Shown here piece after piece: positions 39,501 through 52,052 of a stretch of 64,000 nucleotides of DNA. The translations under genes and the position numbers were made by a program. The notes beneath the pieces were generated by a model, which saw only the letters and a list, made by a program, of their open reading frames with translations, was not told the origin of the DNA and did not search any database. The stretch's first letter is position 1. Each line of letters begins with the position of its first letter. This DNA is from Balanoglossus misakiensis (lineage: Eukaryota; Hemichordata). Where the stretch lies: contig CM082595.2 of NCBI GenBank assembly GCA_040954595.2, positions 4,464,001 through 4,528,000 on the forward strand, written 5' to 3'.

Positions 39501-41230
39501 GGGCAGAGAGGAAAGGGCAGCCGGTGTCAGTTTGCCTAGTCGAATTGTCTGGCAGGGAGAGACGGGGAAGCCACGCTAGTCCGTGCTCACAGACGGGCTG
39601 CTATCATCCACCGTAGTCTACCCGGGACGGTCTAGCGTCGTATCGTTCAAACACATGATATGAGATCGTTCCCTCGTAACAAGGCGCCTGATGGGTCCCG
39701 CGTGCTTTACTGTTCACCGTCGGTTGCAACGTATCCGCTCGCTCGCTCGCTCGCTGTGCGGCTTCGGCGTTTAATTTTCTCCTCGGCTGTACACTGTGCC
39801 CAGCAGAGTGCCTGTGGCATGAAGCATACAAAGCTATTTCAGCGGGGTGAAAGTTCACAAGCTGGGACGTGGTTCTAGAATATTCCAATATGTAAACCGG
39901 GGGTGTTGGCGCAAAACCTGAGGGTATGTGTACACATACAATACGGGCGATACAAATTCAAATGCCCGCATCAGGAAATTAAAAAAAGAAAAAATAATTT
40001 GGTTAATGTCCATTGGTAATTAACAGTACTCAGCGGTCATATGTTTATTGTTCTTCAATATTTCTCGGTAGAAAGTGAAGCTTGTCGATGACTTTTGTCA
40101 GATGGATATCGCAAACGCGCAAAAGTCGAAAACAAAACAACTCCTTAAGTAATACATGACCAATCACATTGAGCAAAACGAAATTGGTTCGGCCAATTAT
40201 GGTACATGTACTGCTGTTGATGTATATGAGTAATCGATTAATCGGTGTACTCGTTGTGTCGTAATCACCTTTTTGCCCCTTTTCGGTATATCTCTAACAT
40301 AATATGGTTAAGCTAATTTAAACACAAGTACTACCTAAAACGAGCGAACCAACTTGATATTAATGGCATATCAACAGATGGAAATTGCAAGGTTCGTACC
40401 TAAGGTCGTTCAGGCGATACACACTTGTCAAGTCACTCATCACAGAACGTCCACCCGAATAAATATAACCTTCATTTTATAATGTCCATCGTCAAGGGCG
40501 GGGAAGGGAATACAATTGTACGATGCTTACAGTGCTGTAACTCAGTTACCAGTTTATTTCCGCTTGAGACAATAAAGATGGGCGGGAAACCAAAAATGCG
40601 AGACTTTGTTTTTTATACTACGTTGGTCATCATTGATGCCCGACACAGTGTCGTGGACATCTACGGTAGGATGAGGGCGCACTTAGTTGGGTATCACCCG
40701 ACAACAGCGAGTGTACATGTATATAAAAGCGATTTCATTTTCATTTTCCGCCCAGTTTTAAGAGTCTGAATTATCACAGATGAGAACAATCTGTTCACTT
40801 GGCAAGTGAGGGGATCCCTGTGTCCAATACGGGTCTGTGGTGAGAACGCACACTTCACATAAAATATTCTGTCTAAATATTCAAAGATACGGGACGTGTC
40901 ATTTGCGCTGGTTGGTTATAAAAGCAACGCTGTTTTCTGTGATAATTTTAACCCCGAGATGTACTTATGCGGGCGAAATGACAAACAGTTTAATGTTGAT
41001 CGAATATGCATAGCGCGTTCAAAAACAAAGCCGGTAAGAAGGCCTTCATGAATATGGAGGCAAATACTGTAATTTATGTTCCCAGTATCTCCGTTAATTA
41101 GTTTAGCCTAAATTAGATTGCAATCATTCATGGCCGTGCAGTGACCTCAACGATGACCAAGTCAAGGTCCAATGTGCCCTCTGACCGACCTCGCTGTGTG
41201 AATGAGAAATCTATACTAAACTAGATCATA
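36513..41230. other. no confirmed gene
   Basis: No exon-like frames with matched splice sites were found. There is a (CGCT)n tract at about 39736-39755, and GC content rises locally near 39.4-39.8 kb. Several short overlapping frames there on both strands are not convincing. Confidence 0.55.
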
Positions 41231-41434
41231 CTAAGAAATTAAGACAAAACACAATAAATGCGGTAGCATAGCATGCGGTGGTTGTCTTATACCCACGAGA
41301 CTGAACTGCTGTTTATTCCCAGGCTTTGACAATTCGTATGTATCGCCCCTCGCCTTCTTCGCGGCGTTGTCAATTACCTCAGTGGTGTCAGAACTGAGCT
41401 CCCTTTTCAACTGGGCCAACTCGCCGTCTACCAC
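41231..41434 (-). CDS. possible exon of an unidentified protein
   Basis: The frame remains open upstream to about 41545 and has a protein-like composition. A Thr/Ala/Ser-rich stretch (SITSSISTVV) precedes a charged segment DGELAQLKRELSSDTTEV and AAKKARGDTYEL. A candidate acceptor (GGCATGGCAG) lies just inside the limit of the frame. No matching upstream exon or family was identified. The gene could be a terminal exon, or the frame could be chance, because the opposite strand is also open here. Confidence 0.25.
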   Translation of the reverse strand: MVDGELAQLKRELSSDTTEVIDNAAKKARGDTYELSKPGNKQQFSLVGIRQPPHAMLPHLLCFVLIS

Positions 41435-43173
41435 GGTCGAAATTGAACTGGTGATACTGGTAACGAGTGAAGCAACCCCTGGAGGAATTGCTGGTCCGGC
41501 CGCAGTAGTACCAGTAGTGTCGGTACTGCTGCCATGCCTTCAGGGTTTGCTGTAGCCATCGTGGAGTGACAACCGAGACTGACAGACAAAGGACTTCTCA
41601 CTCTATATATATATACGCACGAACACCTGTGAATCCAAACACCAACCAACGGAATTCACTTACGTAACGAATACATAATTATATGCTAATCTTACGCATA
41701 TAATTATCCAGTTGTAGAGGGGTGTTGTGATAAGACATGGGGGATGACGTCACGACACAAACCCGCTCACCAATAAAGAGCTGATAATTCGCGCCATCAT
41801 TCGTGTAGATAACACTGTAAACACCACATTTCACGTACAGGTTAGTAATATTATTAATGAGATTTAATGGTATACGGTAACCTATGCAAATGTAGTCACA
41901 GTTAACCCGGAAATCTTGGATCAGGAGAAACTCAATAGGCGGCCACGCAAAAAGAAATGCGCCCCCACTCGGTCTGTACCCTTCTCCTTGTACGTTTCCA
42001 TATTCCATGAATTCAGCTTAGTGGCAAATCTTATCGTGGAATTTAAAGATCAACACATCAATCACTCTAAAAGGTCTGTTTTTTTAAGAAATTACACCTG
42101 TAACTATTAAAAAGAATATATTCGTCTTCCGTCTTTACAAAAAAAACTGCGGTTCTGGAAAAGCTTTCTACAGAAATGTACAATGGCTGTTACTAATATA
42201 AATAAAAATATTATCATGAAGTCATTGACATTATACTAATTACACACATCAATTTCCTAGCCGATAGAGTTGTCTGGACGTTTGTTAATTTACTGAACAC
42301 AAAAATCATTCTGATATATTTTTAAATATAGAAAATCTGAATGACCCTACATTAATGTACGGGAACTGAGGGTGTGAATACATATTCAATGATAAACTCT
42401 CTTCATGAAAATAAAATACTACTAATGCAATGAAATGGAAACCTAGAATAAAATAAAATCCATCAAGATAACTTAAAAGGGTCATTTTGTCTGCATTTTC
42501 GACACAAATATGAATCGGCTAAAATAGCAAAGCACATACCTATCCCTACATAAAATTAACTTCTACTTTTACACACTAAGTCAATATTCCGTCCAGTGAC
42601 TATCGAACGACTAATAAAAAAATCGCAATTCTAGGCTCCGTACCGGAAGAAAGCAAAAATACAACAATCTATGCCATGTGCATATAAGCTGAATCCAAAT
42701 ATTTTTTAAATAATAGAATTCTGAAATCAAACTTTCATAACAGCATTAAGTGTCAGACGCAGTACACTGTTTCCAAAATAAACACAGGCCTTCATTTTTC
42801 ATAAAATGTTTCGAACTTACAAAAGGACCAAACGGATCAAAGCCGCGTTCGTTTAAAAGTCAATAATGCTTTGATGCACACTTTGATTTGCAAAACATGT
42901 TTTTTTTCGATTTTATCAATAAGTGATACTATTTTAATTAGTGGTGGTGATAGGCAACCAAAATCTTCAATATGATAGATCGCAGCATTTTACAAATATC
43001 TCAGCCTTCTCAGTTTGTACACATATCTCTCGTATCTCACGCTTGCTCGTATTCTTCAAATGCATAAGCCTATTAAGGAAATCAACCTAAATCAAAATAG
43101 TCCAAACAGCAGTCACGTGATGCCGCAGTCACCGAAACGGGGTTCATCGCATCAACCCCTTCTTGTGACGTCA
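41435..43173. other. AT-rich, no gene recognised
   Basis: Strongly AT-rich. It probably includes the 3' UTR of the minus-strand TMEM47-like gene that ends at 43174, but I see no clear minus-strand AATAAA near it. Confidence 0.5.
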
Positions 43174-46100
43174 CTACGCCTCCGTGTAATACACCCTCTC
43201 ATCGTGGTATATCTCTTTGTTTTCGTCGCACAATAGGAGTACGCCCCCGGCTCCCAGAAAGCACCAGCCTCCCCAGGCGACGCCGTAACACCAACCCAGC
43301 TCCCAGCCACCCCGGTAACGTACCACGTCGCCCTGCATAAACATACTAGGGAACACTATCATGGCGATCAGTAAGAACAAACCTATGGAAGGAAGAAAGA
43401 AACAAAACATTCATGACATAAATTTAAATGGGGTCCATTATGCCATACACTGTCGGCTTTTTGTTTGGCATGTCGGCAAAAACAACTGTCCGTTAATATT
43501 TCCACTATATAGTCTGAGGTTCACCTGGAGCTGGTATTTTCTGTTCGATTGAACAGAATACTCTGTTTTGGTTACTTACAAGCACAGAAGAGTGTTATGG
43601 CCGCCACCTTGTAGAATAGATTCTCCTTGATAAAATACGCGACACACGCCAAGACGATAGCTCCCACATTGCAGAGGATGGTCAAGATAACGAACGCCTG
43701 GCACGATTGTAACCATGCTGGAGGTGAGGAAACAAAAGAAAAGAATTGTTAGCTACTGGCCACTGGTGGCGCAGCCTATAGCTAGCTTATCAATGCAGTG
43801 AACAAGTATAAACAATAGCCATTAATTGTGTGAACATTCAATTAAAATCGGTATTCATTCAAGGTTTTACCAACAATGCTGATTATTACGCGTATGAAAA
43901 AAAAAAACATTGTGAAAATCGGACTGTGCATCCAAAACTCTAGGTGTCCGTGACAAACAAAACAGACTGCTGAAAATGCCGAAAATTACAGCTATTTTCG
44001 ACAGTTACGTTTAGTTTCCTGAAACACAGATCGGTGAAAAAATACGTGATTCAAAAGTTGGAAGAACGCCCACACAGGTTTACCTCGGGATTGTTTTTGA
44101 TTTACCAATAAAACAGACAATCCTAAAGTAAGTAACCTTGATATAAATTTTTTGTGCAGAATTATTGTTGCCGGCAAGGTACATCGATCTGATTTCCGGT
44201 AGTTTTCAATAACAATCGACCGGCCGTTTATTGATTAGCGCCGGAGGAAAGGTCGTTCACCGCGTAAAATAGTTCAGGCCGACGTCGTGCAAAGAGGTCA
44301 GACCACGACGGTACGTCCATGGTTGGACATAGGAGAACTGCGAGTGAAAACTTGGAAAATATATTGAACAGTGCGCTTACATCAGCGAAACTGAAATCAC
44401 AGGACATGTAATGAGAATATTTCAAATATCTGCGAGGAAACCACATGTATACTGATTCGACCACTTTACTGCAGTGTAACATGACGTCCATACTGGTTAT
44501 GTATTCTGTTTTAGATACGTGCGGTTCCCCAAGAAATTACTAATTTTAGAAGAATGCTAAATAATTCAATTTTCATTTTAAAAATGGGGACCCTTAGGCC
44601 TAAAAAATATTTCCAATTCCCAGTTTGGGACGCCTGTAGTATGTTTTATACTAGTACAAGCGTATACATCATACATGAACAATATATGCAGCTTGGAATT
44701 TACATTACAGCATTGTATACAATCAAAGCCAGTCCACTCTCAGCGTTTTAATCAAGTGATGTATTCACACAGACTAATAATAACAGTAAAATCTGTTATT
44801 CAGTTAAACTGATTTCGACATGCCCGCAAAGCTGCATTGTTATACAATGGAAATACATTAACGTAATCACGACGGTGTATTTGTGGTTTTGTCTGATGGC
44901 GATGGCCCAGACGGAAACGTGTTCCTTGGGAAGTCAATGTACGCTGCTGACACAGACGCGATATTGACAACATTCTCAAAACAGTCTGGTAAAATGTAGG
45001 TCATAATTTGCTATAGCCTGCACGGTCTACTTGCATGCTCGTATTGAACGTTCCTTGAGAAAGCTCGTAATACTTCTGCTAACGAGTTCGTGTTGATCCA
45101 CAATTCTTGCATTGCAAGCAGACTGCAGTTTGCTTATATCAAGAACGTGCGGTGGCAGAAGTCAACTCAAGCATGGATTACAAAGACTTTCAAGTTATTT
45201 GTAGCCTTACTGATGACCGATCCCCATTTAACTAATTAACACCTAATTATCTCATTGGCGCTCGTGTGCTGCAGAGATTACATCATTGATTTCAAATAGC
45301 TACGTGTGGTCACGTACTGAATGGTGCATTTCCGACCATCTGTATGATCATATATCTACACGGCGCGTAATACTAGTAGTCTTGGATGCATGTATAGTCA
45401 AGATCATGTGTTCACATCCGCGATATCAGTCCGAAGGCCCGGAAAACCCTTTCGGCGAGAATCGATTATCCTTCAATGACAGCCTTCTACCACCAGGAGA
45501 CAACACTGACGTAACATATGCTCCAAGTCAATAGAAATCCATTTAATGGGACGTTTGGTGACCGTGGCTGGATTTCGCCTTGGGTTTTAATAACATTTGA
45601 GTACCGGCTGCCTACGTGCATTTTCGAGGCAGGCTCGGACTGACACTAAAATGTACTGGGGTATTTTTGAAGGTGGGTGTGAGTACAAGCCCACCTCTTT
45701 TACCGACGAACATGATCGGTATGTTCTTCCTGCGTTCTTCTCGCAAATAATACATTGCGGTCAAACGATCTTCGCTGACCCAGTTTTGTTGTGACCGTGA
45801 TAACTAATATCCAGACGTCTTCTATAAAAAAAACTTAAAACCGTGCTCATATGAACTGATGCGGAAAGTCCCGGTAGGATGTCTCCAACTTTGAATACGT
45901 GTATGAGAACACCAGCCCAGCTCGCACAGAACCGGCGACCTTTGAACGATGCATTCACAGCGTATTTTGAATACCTCTACAGTGTACAGGTCGTGTGCGA
46001 TTGAATGACTGTAATTGTCACAGACTGTGTCAAGGATGGTCAACTGCAATATCGATTTTGGTGTAAGCTTATTTACAACGCTCACGCTGGCTGAGGTTTT

Positions 46101-46696
46101 GAATGACCTTTCAGATTATTACAAAGGCCATCGTGGCTTAACAGTGGCAGTTTAACCTACTGTAGCCTGGCCTACAGTTCCAAAAAGTTGAAATGGCAAA
46201 ATGAAAAATACAGAGATAGTGGCGATGTTTAATTCTGTCGTTAATTGTTTGAGCTTTGTTTCTACATATGGTACTGTCGTGCACATGTGCAGTACCAAGC
46301 TCAGGTGAGCAATGAACTGAACTAGACTCGTCCTGAGAGGTTCTGTCTGTCAATAGCCACAAGCACGGTCGCAAAGGGATGCGATTTCAACTGATACGAG
46401 GCATAGTTAATTCCAAAACACGCACGTTGAACCACACACTAAGACTTACCAGTTAGCACAGCATCGTAACAGACGATTTCCGTAGTGGGCGTGGGCATCG
46501 ACGTCACCCCGGGATCCCGGACGCGCGTCCCGTTGTAACATTCCTTCCACAACCCCATGTAAAAGCCCGGCGCCTGCATCCACCTGACGCCGATGCAGAC
46601 AGCCAAGAGCAACGGGAGGGCGATGATTGCCGATATGAAGCCGATCAGTCGAAGCGGTTTAACCACGGTGGTGGTAACCGTTGTTGTGGTGGCCAT
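43174..46696 (-). CDS. TMEM47-like claudin-superfamily four-helix membrane protein
   Basis: Three exons join in matching phase: 46696-46450 (donor GTAAGT), 43717-43580 (acceptor CCTCCAG, donor GTAAGT) and 43382-43174 (acceptor TTCCATAG, stop TAG), giving 197 residues. Helix 1 is about residues 16-37. The first outer loop has W39, GLW at 48-50, C53 and C76, the claudin-type W-GLW-C-C signature, plus an N-glycosylation site at N55. Helices 2 and 3 follow. Before helix 4 the sequence WELGWCYGVAWG closely parallels the W-GYGLAWG of TMEM47, a 181-residue junction protein related to VAB-9 of nematodes. That family acts at adherens or tight junctions of epithelia. The tail ends in YYTEA. The ATG lies 1.2 kb from the divergent ATG of the Ig-SEA gene. 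Assignment to TMEM47 rather than another claudin-like branch is likely but not proven. Confidence 0.87.
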
Positions 46697-46747
46697 TTTG
46701 GATTGAATATATCTCAACGTGCGTCCGCTGAACTAACTTGCACGCAA

Positions 46748-46769
46748 TGTATATATATATATATATATA
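46748..46769. repeat. (TA)n tract
   Basis: Eleven TA dinucleotides about 50 bp upstream of the TMEM47-like start codon. It could sit in its 5' UTR or core promoter. Confidence 0.9.
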
Positions 46770-47925
46770 GTGATGCGTTAAACTTCCAACTCCCGATTGC
46801 ATCCAGTGACGACAGCCGAAACTTTGCCAGTAATACGGATTTGGTCGACGATGGCGGAAGTAACAGAGCATGCGTCGGTCGCAGGGAGTGGTTCCGTGTC
46901 TGTCGGGTCGCGTATTTCTGACGCGAATATTTAGTTAATGATCCTTTGACCTCCGTTTAATACATGATGTATGGTAAACAATACATGTACTGTGGTACAA
47001 TCTGGGGGACAGACCATTCCATTTACAGCGGGGGTGTAAAGTTGTGATACCCTTTTCTCGACTATTTGAATAACAAAACGGGCGAACCTAGAGCACAATT
47101 TGTTGATATTTTAACAGCTGACGTCAAATTCTATAAATAAACACAATGACGAAAGTGCACATATTTCAGGGCACTCGTTGCATTTGAGTCGAGTCAACGT
47201 CCTGAAAGTTAGTACTGGTCAATCGTTAGAGGCGCTGTTCAACAACTTGGGAACTATCTGGGACATCTGTTCAGTGCTAATATTTTCTCGTGACAATTAT
47301 ATAAATTAAAAATAATATGAAAAATTGCACCTGTATTCAGAAAATGTTTATGTAAGGGTAGTGCATCTGATATTTCTAATAAGTACTATTTTTAGCTTCT
47401 TTTCGATAGCATCTTCTCAATGTATATTCTGACTTGGAACTCATGAAAATGTATCAACATTTTGTGGTTTTGAACACGACAATCGAAATGCAGCTACTTT
47501 AAGGATTCTGCGCCGGTTTTAGTTGCCCACAGCCCGTTAAAGATGCGTCGTGATTCGGTGACTATAGCACAAAAAGCGCCAATACAAAGCGTTATACTTA
47601 GAAGACAATTTGAATAGGGAGAACAAATGCGCCCCTCTTCCAAAGAATCGTCTAATGGGCGTGATGCACAAAGAAATGTCTTCAAGCGAAGTCTCCACAC
47701 CCAATATGGGTTAGAGGCGAATATGAACATTACGCTTTACTTTTTGATGCCCATTTTAGTTGACTTTGTTCTCATTGTGAATAGAGAGATAAATGCATTG
47801 TCGTCTTGGTCGGTCGTCGCCGTGCTTCGTGTCACGTCGCGGCAGAGCCATTTTGGATAACTTTCTCACCGGAGAAGCGTTTCCTCATATTGCGCAGAAT
47901 GTCGTTCTCGAAATGCTCTGAAACC

Positions 47926-50900
47926 ATGGGCTTCGCAAGAAGCGTGTGTAAAGTCCTTCTGGTCGTGGCGATATTACGTTTGAAAGGTAAGTGAGAGAAT
48001 ATGTCTTGTTGACAGTAGACATATCCGACATTTGTTTGTTTGTTTTCAGATACGTGCCGTGTTTTATATAGGTAGTTAGCTCAGTATGCAATGTTCATGG
48101 GCGCGCGTGCGTTTCCCTTGATTAATCAAACTTGGGTGATTAATTAATTATTCAATTGTTTTCCTCCGAACCATTTTCCAACAGGTTTTGAAGCGGAAGC
48201 AGCGTCCACTGCAGCACCTACAGGTACGGCAACTTCTTCTCGTGCCAGTCACCCCCCCCCCCCCAAAAAAAAAAAATCAAATTTAATCTTAAACGTTTTC
48301 TCATAGACCACACACAACCTTCCATCCCGTTTGTAGGATATGAGAGTAAAAATGTCGCCAAAATGAATAAATGGTAAACACCGATTATTCATTTCCAGGA
48401 GTTTATCACTCTTGTGTCTACAAGCGGGATGGAAGGTGTGTGTGGTTGAACGTTGATTCACTATATATCCACATGCAGAATAACATAAACGGTGTCTTGT
48501 ATCAAACATAATTAATGGAAAAGGGGCAGCGAGAGAGAGACTTTGTCCCCTTAATTAACACCGTTTCTACTGTAAATAACAAAAATCCTTTTCAATCCAC
48601 CAGGTCCCAGTTTTATCACCGAACCTAGTGACGTCACAGCTATGCCGGGCGAGACAGTGGTGATGACCTGCGCAGTCGCAGACAAAGAGGACATCGTCAG
48701 GTGGACTCACCGACCTGTAGAGGGCAGTTCTGGTATTGTCAGCACCGACACGGTGATCGGCAGTCCATACGACAGCAGTGGACGATTTGCCGTTCTGAGT
48801 CCAAGAATCGATGTCGACTTCAATCTTGAGATCTCGGGCGTTACCAAAGAGGATGCTGGGAAATATCGATGCGCCATTTCGTATGTGAATAGTGAAAACG
48901 AAAGGAATTACATTTTATCGCGGGAGGCTATTCTGACAGTGTTCGGTGAGTTTATGAAAGAAAAAGTTGCAGACGATCCCTTTAAAGATGGACGTTTGGT
49001 ACAATTCGTAATGGCCACAACATTACACGTCAACGTTCGTTTCCATTTTTTCAGGATCTAAGCTTAATGCTAAGTTTCTCAATATCACTACATACAATTA
49101 CTATTTTCAGAGCCAACCACTCGACAAACAACAACAGAACGGTTGACGACGAGATCTTGCGAGTTTGCCAACAGTCCACACGCATGCGCGGACACTCTCG
49201 CGGAGGACGACTACCAGGTGTCCTCGTTCGACGTCACTTTCCAAAACATCAAATGGAGCGAAGAACTGGAGGATCCACAAAGTTGTGAATTTAGCAACGA
49301 GGCTGCACAGGTCACAGATATTGTAAGTGTACCATTGCTGTTATGGTATATATAAATTTCAATCAGATTTCTGAAATATGTATTCATGTGATTTCTATAA
49401 AATCAATGCTCTCTTTGTCACACACAGCTTATTATTTGATATTTTCCCATGTAGATATTTTCAAGTTTTGAATCCAGCCAGCTGAGTGGCCAAATCCAAT
49501 GTATGACAATTAAACAATTCACCAGGTATGTAAAAGACATATCTATCCACTCACTCACTCGCTCACTCACTCACTCACACACACACTTATCAGCGTATAA
49601 ATTTCAGGAATGATTTTCACACTTTGTTAACACATTAATATGCATGCAACGCATGTCTTTTGTGATGAGAACTATTGTTATTTTATAGGCAAGACTTACA
49701 GAATGGCGAGTACGCTGTAAAGGTATATATTGACGTACCAGTGCCTATTGATGGTGGTATCAGTAAAGCCGATCTGAATGCTGCTTTCCTGTGCGGGTTA
49801 CTGAGGACTAATTCCACATCACAGCCTGAAAACTACGAAGAACTTCTTGATCAGCATTGCAATTATGAAGGCAAGTATACAGCCACGGTATTGGTCAAAT
49901 AGTCCATGCATTCATCTGTGTCTGTCTGTCTGTGTGTGTCTGTGTGTCTGTGTGTCTATTTATCTATCTATTTATGCAAACTAAACCACTGGTCTGTTTT
50001 GTGTCACATCTAGACCCGACCACAACCGCGCGGCCGGCACCGAGAATAACGACACCAACCCCGAAACCATCAACCCAACCGCCTTACATCGAAACCTGCC
50101 GACTAATCAGCGACCATCGGATGTGCTTTCGCCCATCCGTGAAGCAAACCATCGTCGACATGATATTGTTAGTGGAAGGTTTCAAGTGGAAGAACGAACT
50201 CAATGACAGACGTGCTTGCTACTTCAACAACGTCGGCGTTAATATCAGCGACGCAGTGAGTGTTTTGATAACCGTATAGGCAATTATAGTGAGTGATTCG
50301 GGTTCATGGTTCATTTTTTTATTTCTGAACCCCTGAAACGTGATCTCCATATTTTGACAACCAAACAACATTTTCTGAATTATCTTAAAGTGATGATCAG
50401 TTTATTATTACTTTCAGCTGCACACCGTATTTGATGTGGAACCCATTAAGGGAGGTATTCGATGCTATTATCTTATAAAATACGAGTAAGTATACAGTTC
50501 TCTTGTGTCTATGTTTAATTGCTCGAAAAATATTATCCTAAGTATTAGCTCGAAATATCAATGTCGTCTTGGCCAGGTAGCAAATGTGCTTGGCAAATCC
50601 CATGTTTCAAGTATCACACGGTCACTACACGAACCTTCAAAAACAGGCTCTACGGTATAGTTTGGCAAAGTGATTATTTCTACATTATATACAAATTCTG
50701 TTACATTGCCTACAAAAGGTTGGTCGAAGCGGGGTCACCTGACCCCGACAGAGACGTCATCCGGGCGTTTTTGCAGTTTGGCGTTGCCAAGGAGGTGGGT
50801 GAGAATTTGACAGAATCGAGTGTCCATGCAGTGCTGACGTCACAACTCAACACAACGAACGTATTTAGAGAGTATGGAGTCGATGTGAAACTACAACATG

Positions 50901-52052
50901 TCAAAGTCGACAAGGAAGAAACTCCAGGTTTGTTTGTTTTCTGATTACTGGTATCTTTTCTCCGGATAATGTTCGTGTCAAAACACATCAGAGTGGAAAC
51001 ATGGCAAAAATCGGCCATCTTGAGATTATGTCGACCATATGAGATTCTCATCACTCACCTAAGTAGCAAAAACCCATTTAAGGTAGGGAGAATTGCTAGA
51101 GGACCTCCTGTCTTTGAATGCCATTCTCTTCATTACGTTGCAGAGTACACTACGCCAGCACCGATCAGAGAAAGTGAGTACATTCATCGATTTTCTGTTC
51201 GTCGTATTACCACTAAAAATAAAGGAAATTTTCAGAATATTTTACGTGGTTAATTGCAAATATGACATCATGTGATCGAGTAACGGTATTAATATTAGAT
51301 AATTGCATGCTTACAATGTCACACTCAGAGAAAGACAGGACCTTGTTCATAGTGATGCTTGTGGTCGGTGGTATTCTCCTCGTTACCATGGCAGTGTCCT
51401 CTGCCCGGCTGATCATCTACCGCATGACCCGTGTACCCGAGAAGTACAAGAAGCAACTGGACGAGAAACGGGCTAGGGCCAATAAAGAGCGACAGCAGAC
51501 GAGCGATGAGCAGCATCGGAGAGAGGACACGGATCAGGAATCCAAGAGCCGGGAAGAACGTGAACAACATCGTGGAGGAGAGCACAGGAAACAGGAGCCT
51601 CGTCACCTCAGGAATAACCAGGTATGTGAGTTTAATTAACTACATGAACGAGAGAGAGAGACAGACAGACAGACAGACGGACAGACAGACGGACGCACAT
51701 ACATCACAATCAGTATTCATCTCAAGAGCACGGGGAACATGAGCCTCACTGCCTTTGGAATAACCAGGTACTAGTATGTGTATTAAATTATGTACAAGGA
51801 GGATGACACCTGGCAGTTCCTCTCATCTAAACCGTGACATTACTCTTGTAATTTCAGCAACCAGCGACAACGGGGGGTGTTGCTCCTCATGTCGTCCACC
51901 AGCCTCATAGGCATCCAGGCAGGGCGCCACCAGCGGCCCATGACCGCGCCCCTCACAATATGCAACCACGACCACAGACCAGGTCCCGCGAGCCGCCCAC
52001 ATATGCGCACTACCACACCAAAGGGAATCAACTACATTTTGACAAGATATGA
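47926..52052 (+). CDS. Ig - SEA-like - SEA-like - TM receptor-like protein
   Basis: Twelve exons in continuous phase: 47926-47986, 48185-48223, 48604-48945, 49111-49322, 49455-49525, 49689-49870, 50014-50255, 50418-50485, 50719-50927, 51144-51173, 51329-51621, 51858-52052, coding 647 residues. The chosen ATG has the context GAAACCATGG and opens a signal peptide; an in-frame ATG at 47899 is also possible. A V-type Ig domain (about 36-146) shows VVMTC, VRW and DAGKYRC. After Thr-rich linkers come two SEA-like domains (about 172-300 and 340-475) with W-S/K-x-EL and conserved cysteines. The helix (about 489-511) precedes a charged, helical cytoplasmic region and a Pro/His-rich end with PPTY (about 629-632), the known WW-domain ligand form. 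The layout suggests a cell-surface sensor or adhesion receptor; ligand unknown. The intron after exon 6 uses GC as donor (AAG|GCAAGT). An AATAAA at 52407-52412 may end the mRNA. Confidence 0.85.
48308..48445. repeat. long imperfect hairpin in intron 2 of the Ig-SEA gene
   Basis: Left arm 48308-48336 and right arm 48418-48445 are inverted copies of about 28 bp with two differences (cores CCTTCCATCCCG and CGGGATGGAAGG). A second nested inversion (AAATGAATAA / TTATTCATTT) lies inside. The structure resembles a foldback element. A dispersed-repeat copy starts 37 bp further on. Confidence 0.75.
48483..48558 (+). repeat. dispersed 75-bp repeat, copy 3 (intron 2)
   Basis: Closest to copy 2. Inverted pairs within and beside it (ACGGTGT with ACACCGT, and AAGGGG with CCCCTT) allow a stem. 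This supports a hairpin-type or MITE-like origin. Confidence 0.85.
49551..49586 (+). repeat. (CACT)n microsatellite in intron 5
   Basis: Imperfect CACT units grading into CA dinucleotides, within the intron between exons 5 and 6 of the Ig-SEA gene. Confidence 0.85.
50997..51095 (+). repeat. dispersed 100-bp repeat, copy 2 (intron 9)
   Basis: Partner of 142-241, same orientation. It lies in the intron between exons 9 and 10 of the Ig-SEA gene, about 50 bp before the small exon 10. Confidence 0.8.

Noticed and set aside
47494-47730. 78-codon minus-strand frame between the TMEM47-like and Ig-SEA genes
   Set aside because: No start context, family or splice evidence; it lies in the shared upstream region.
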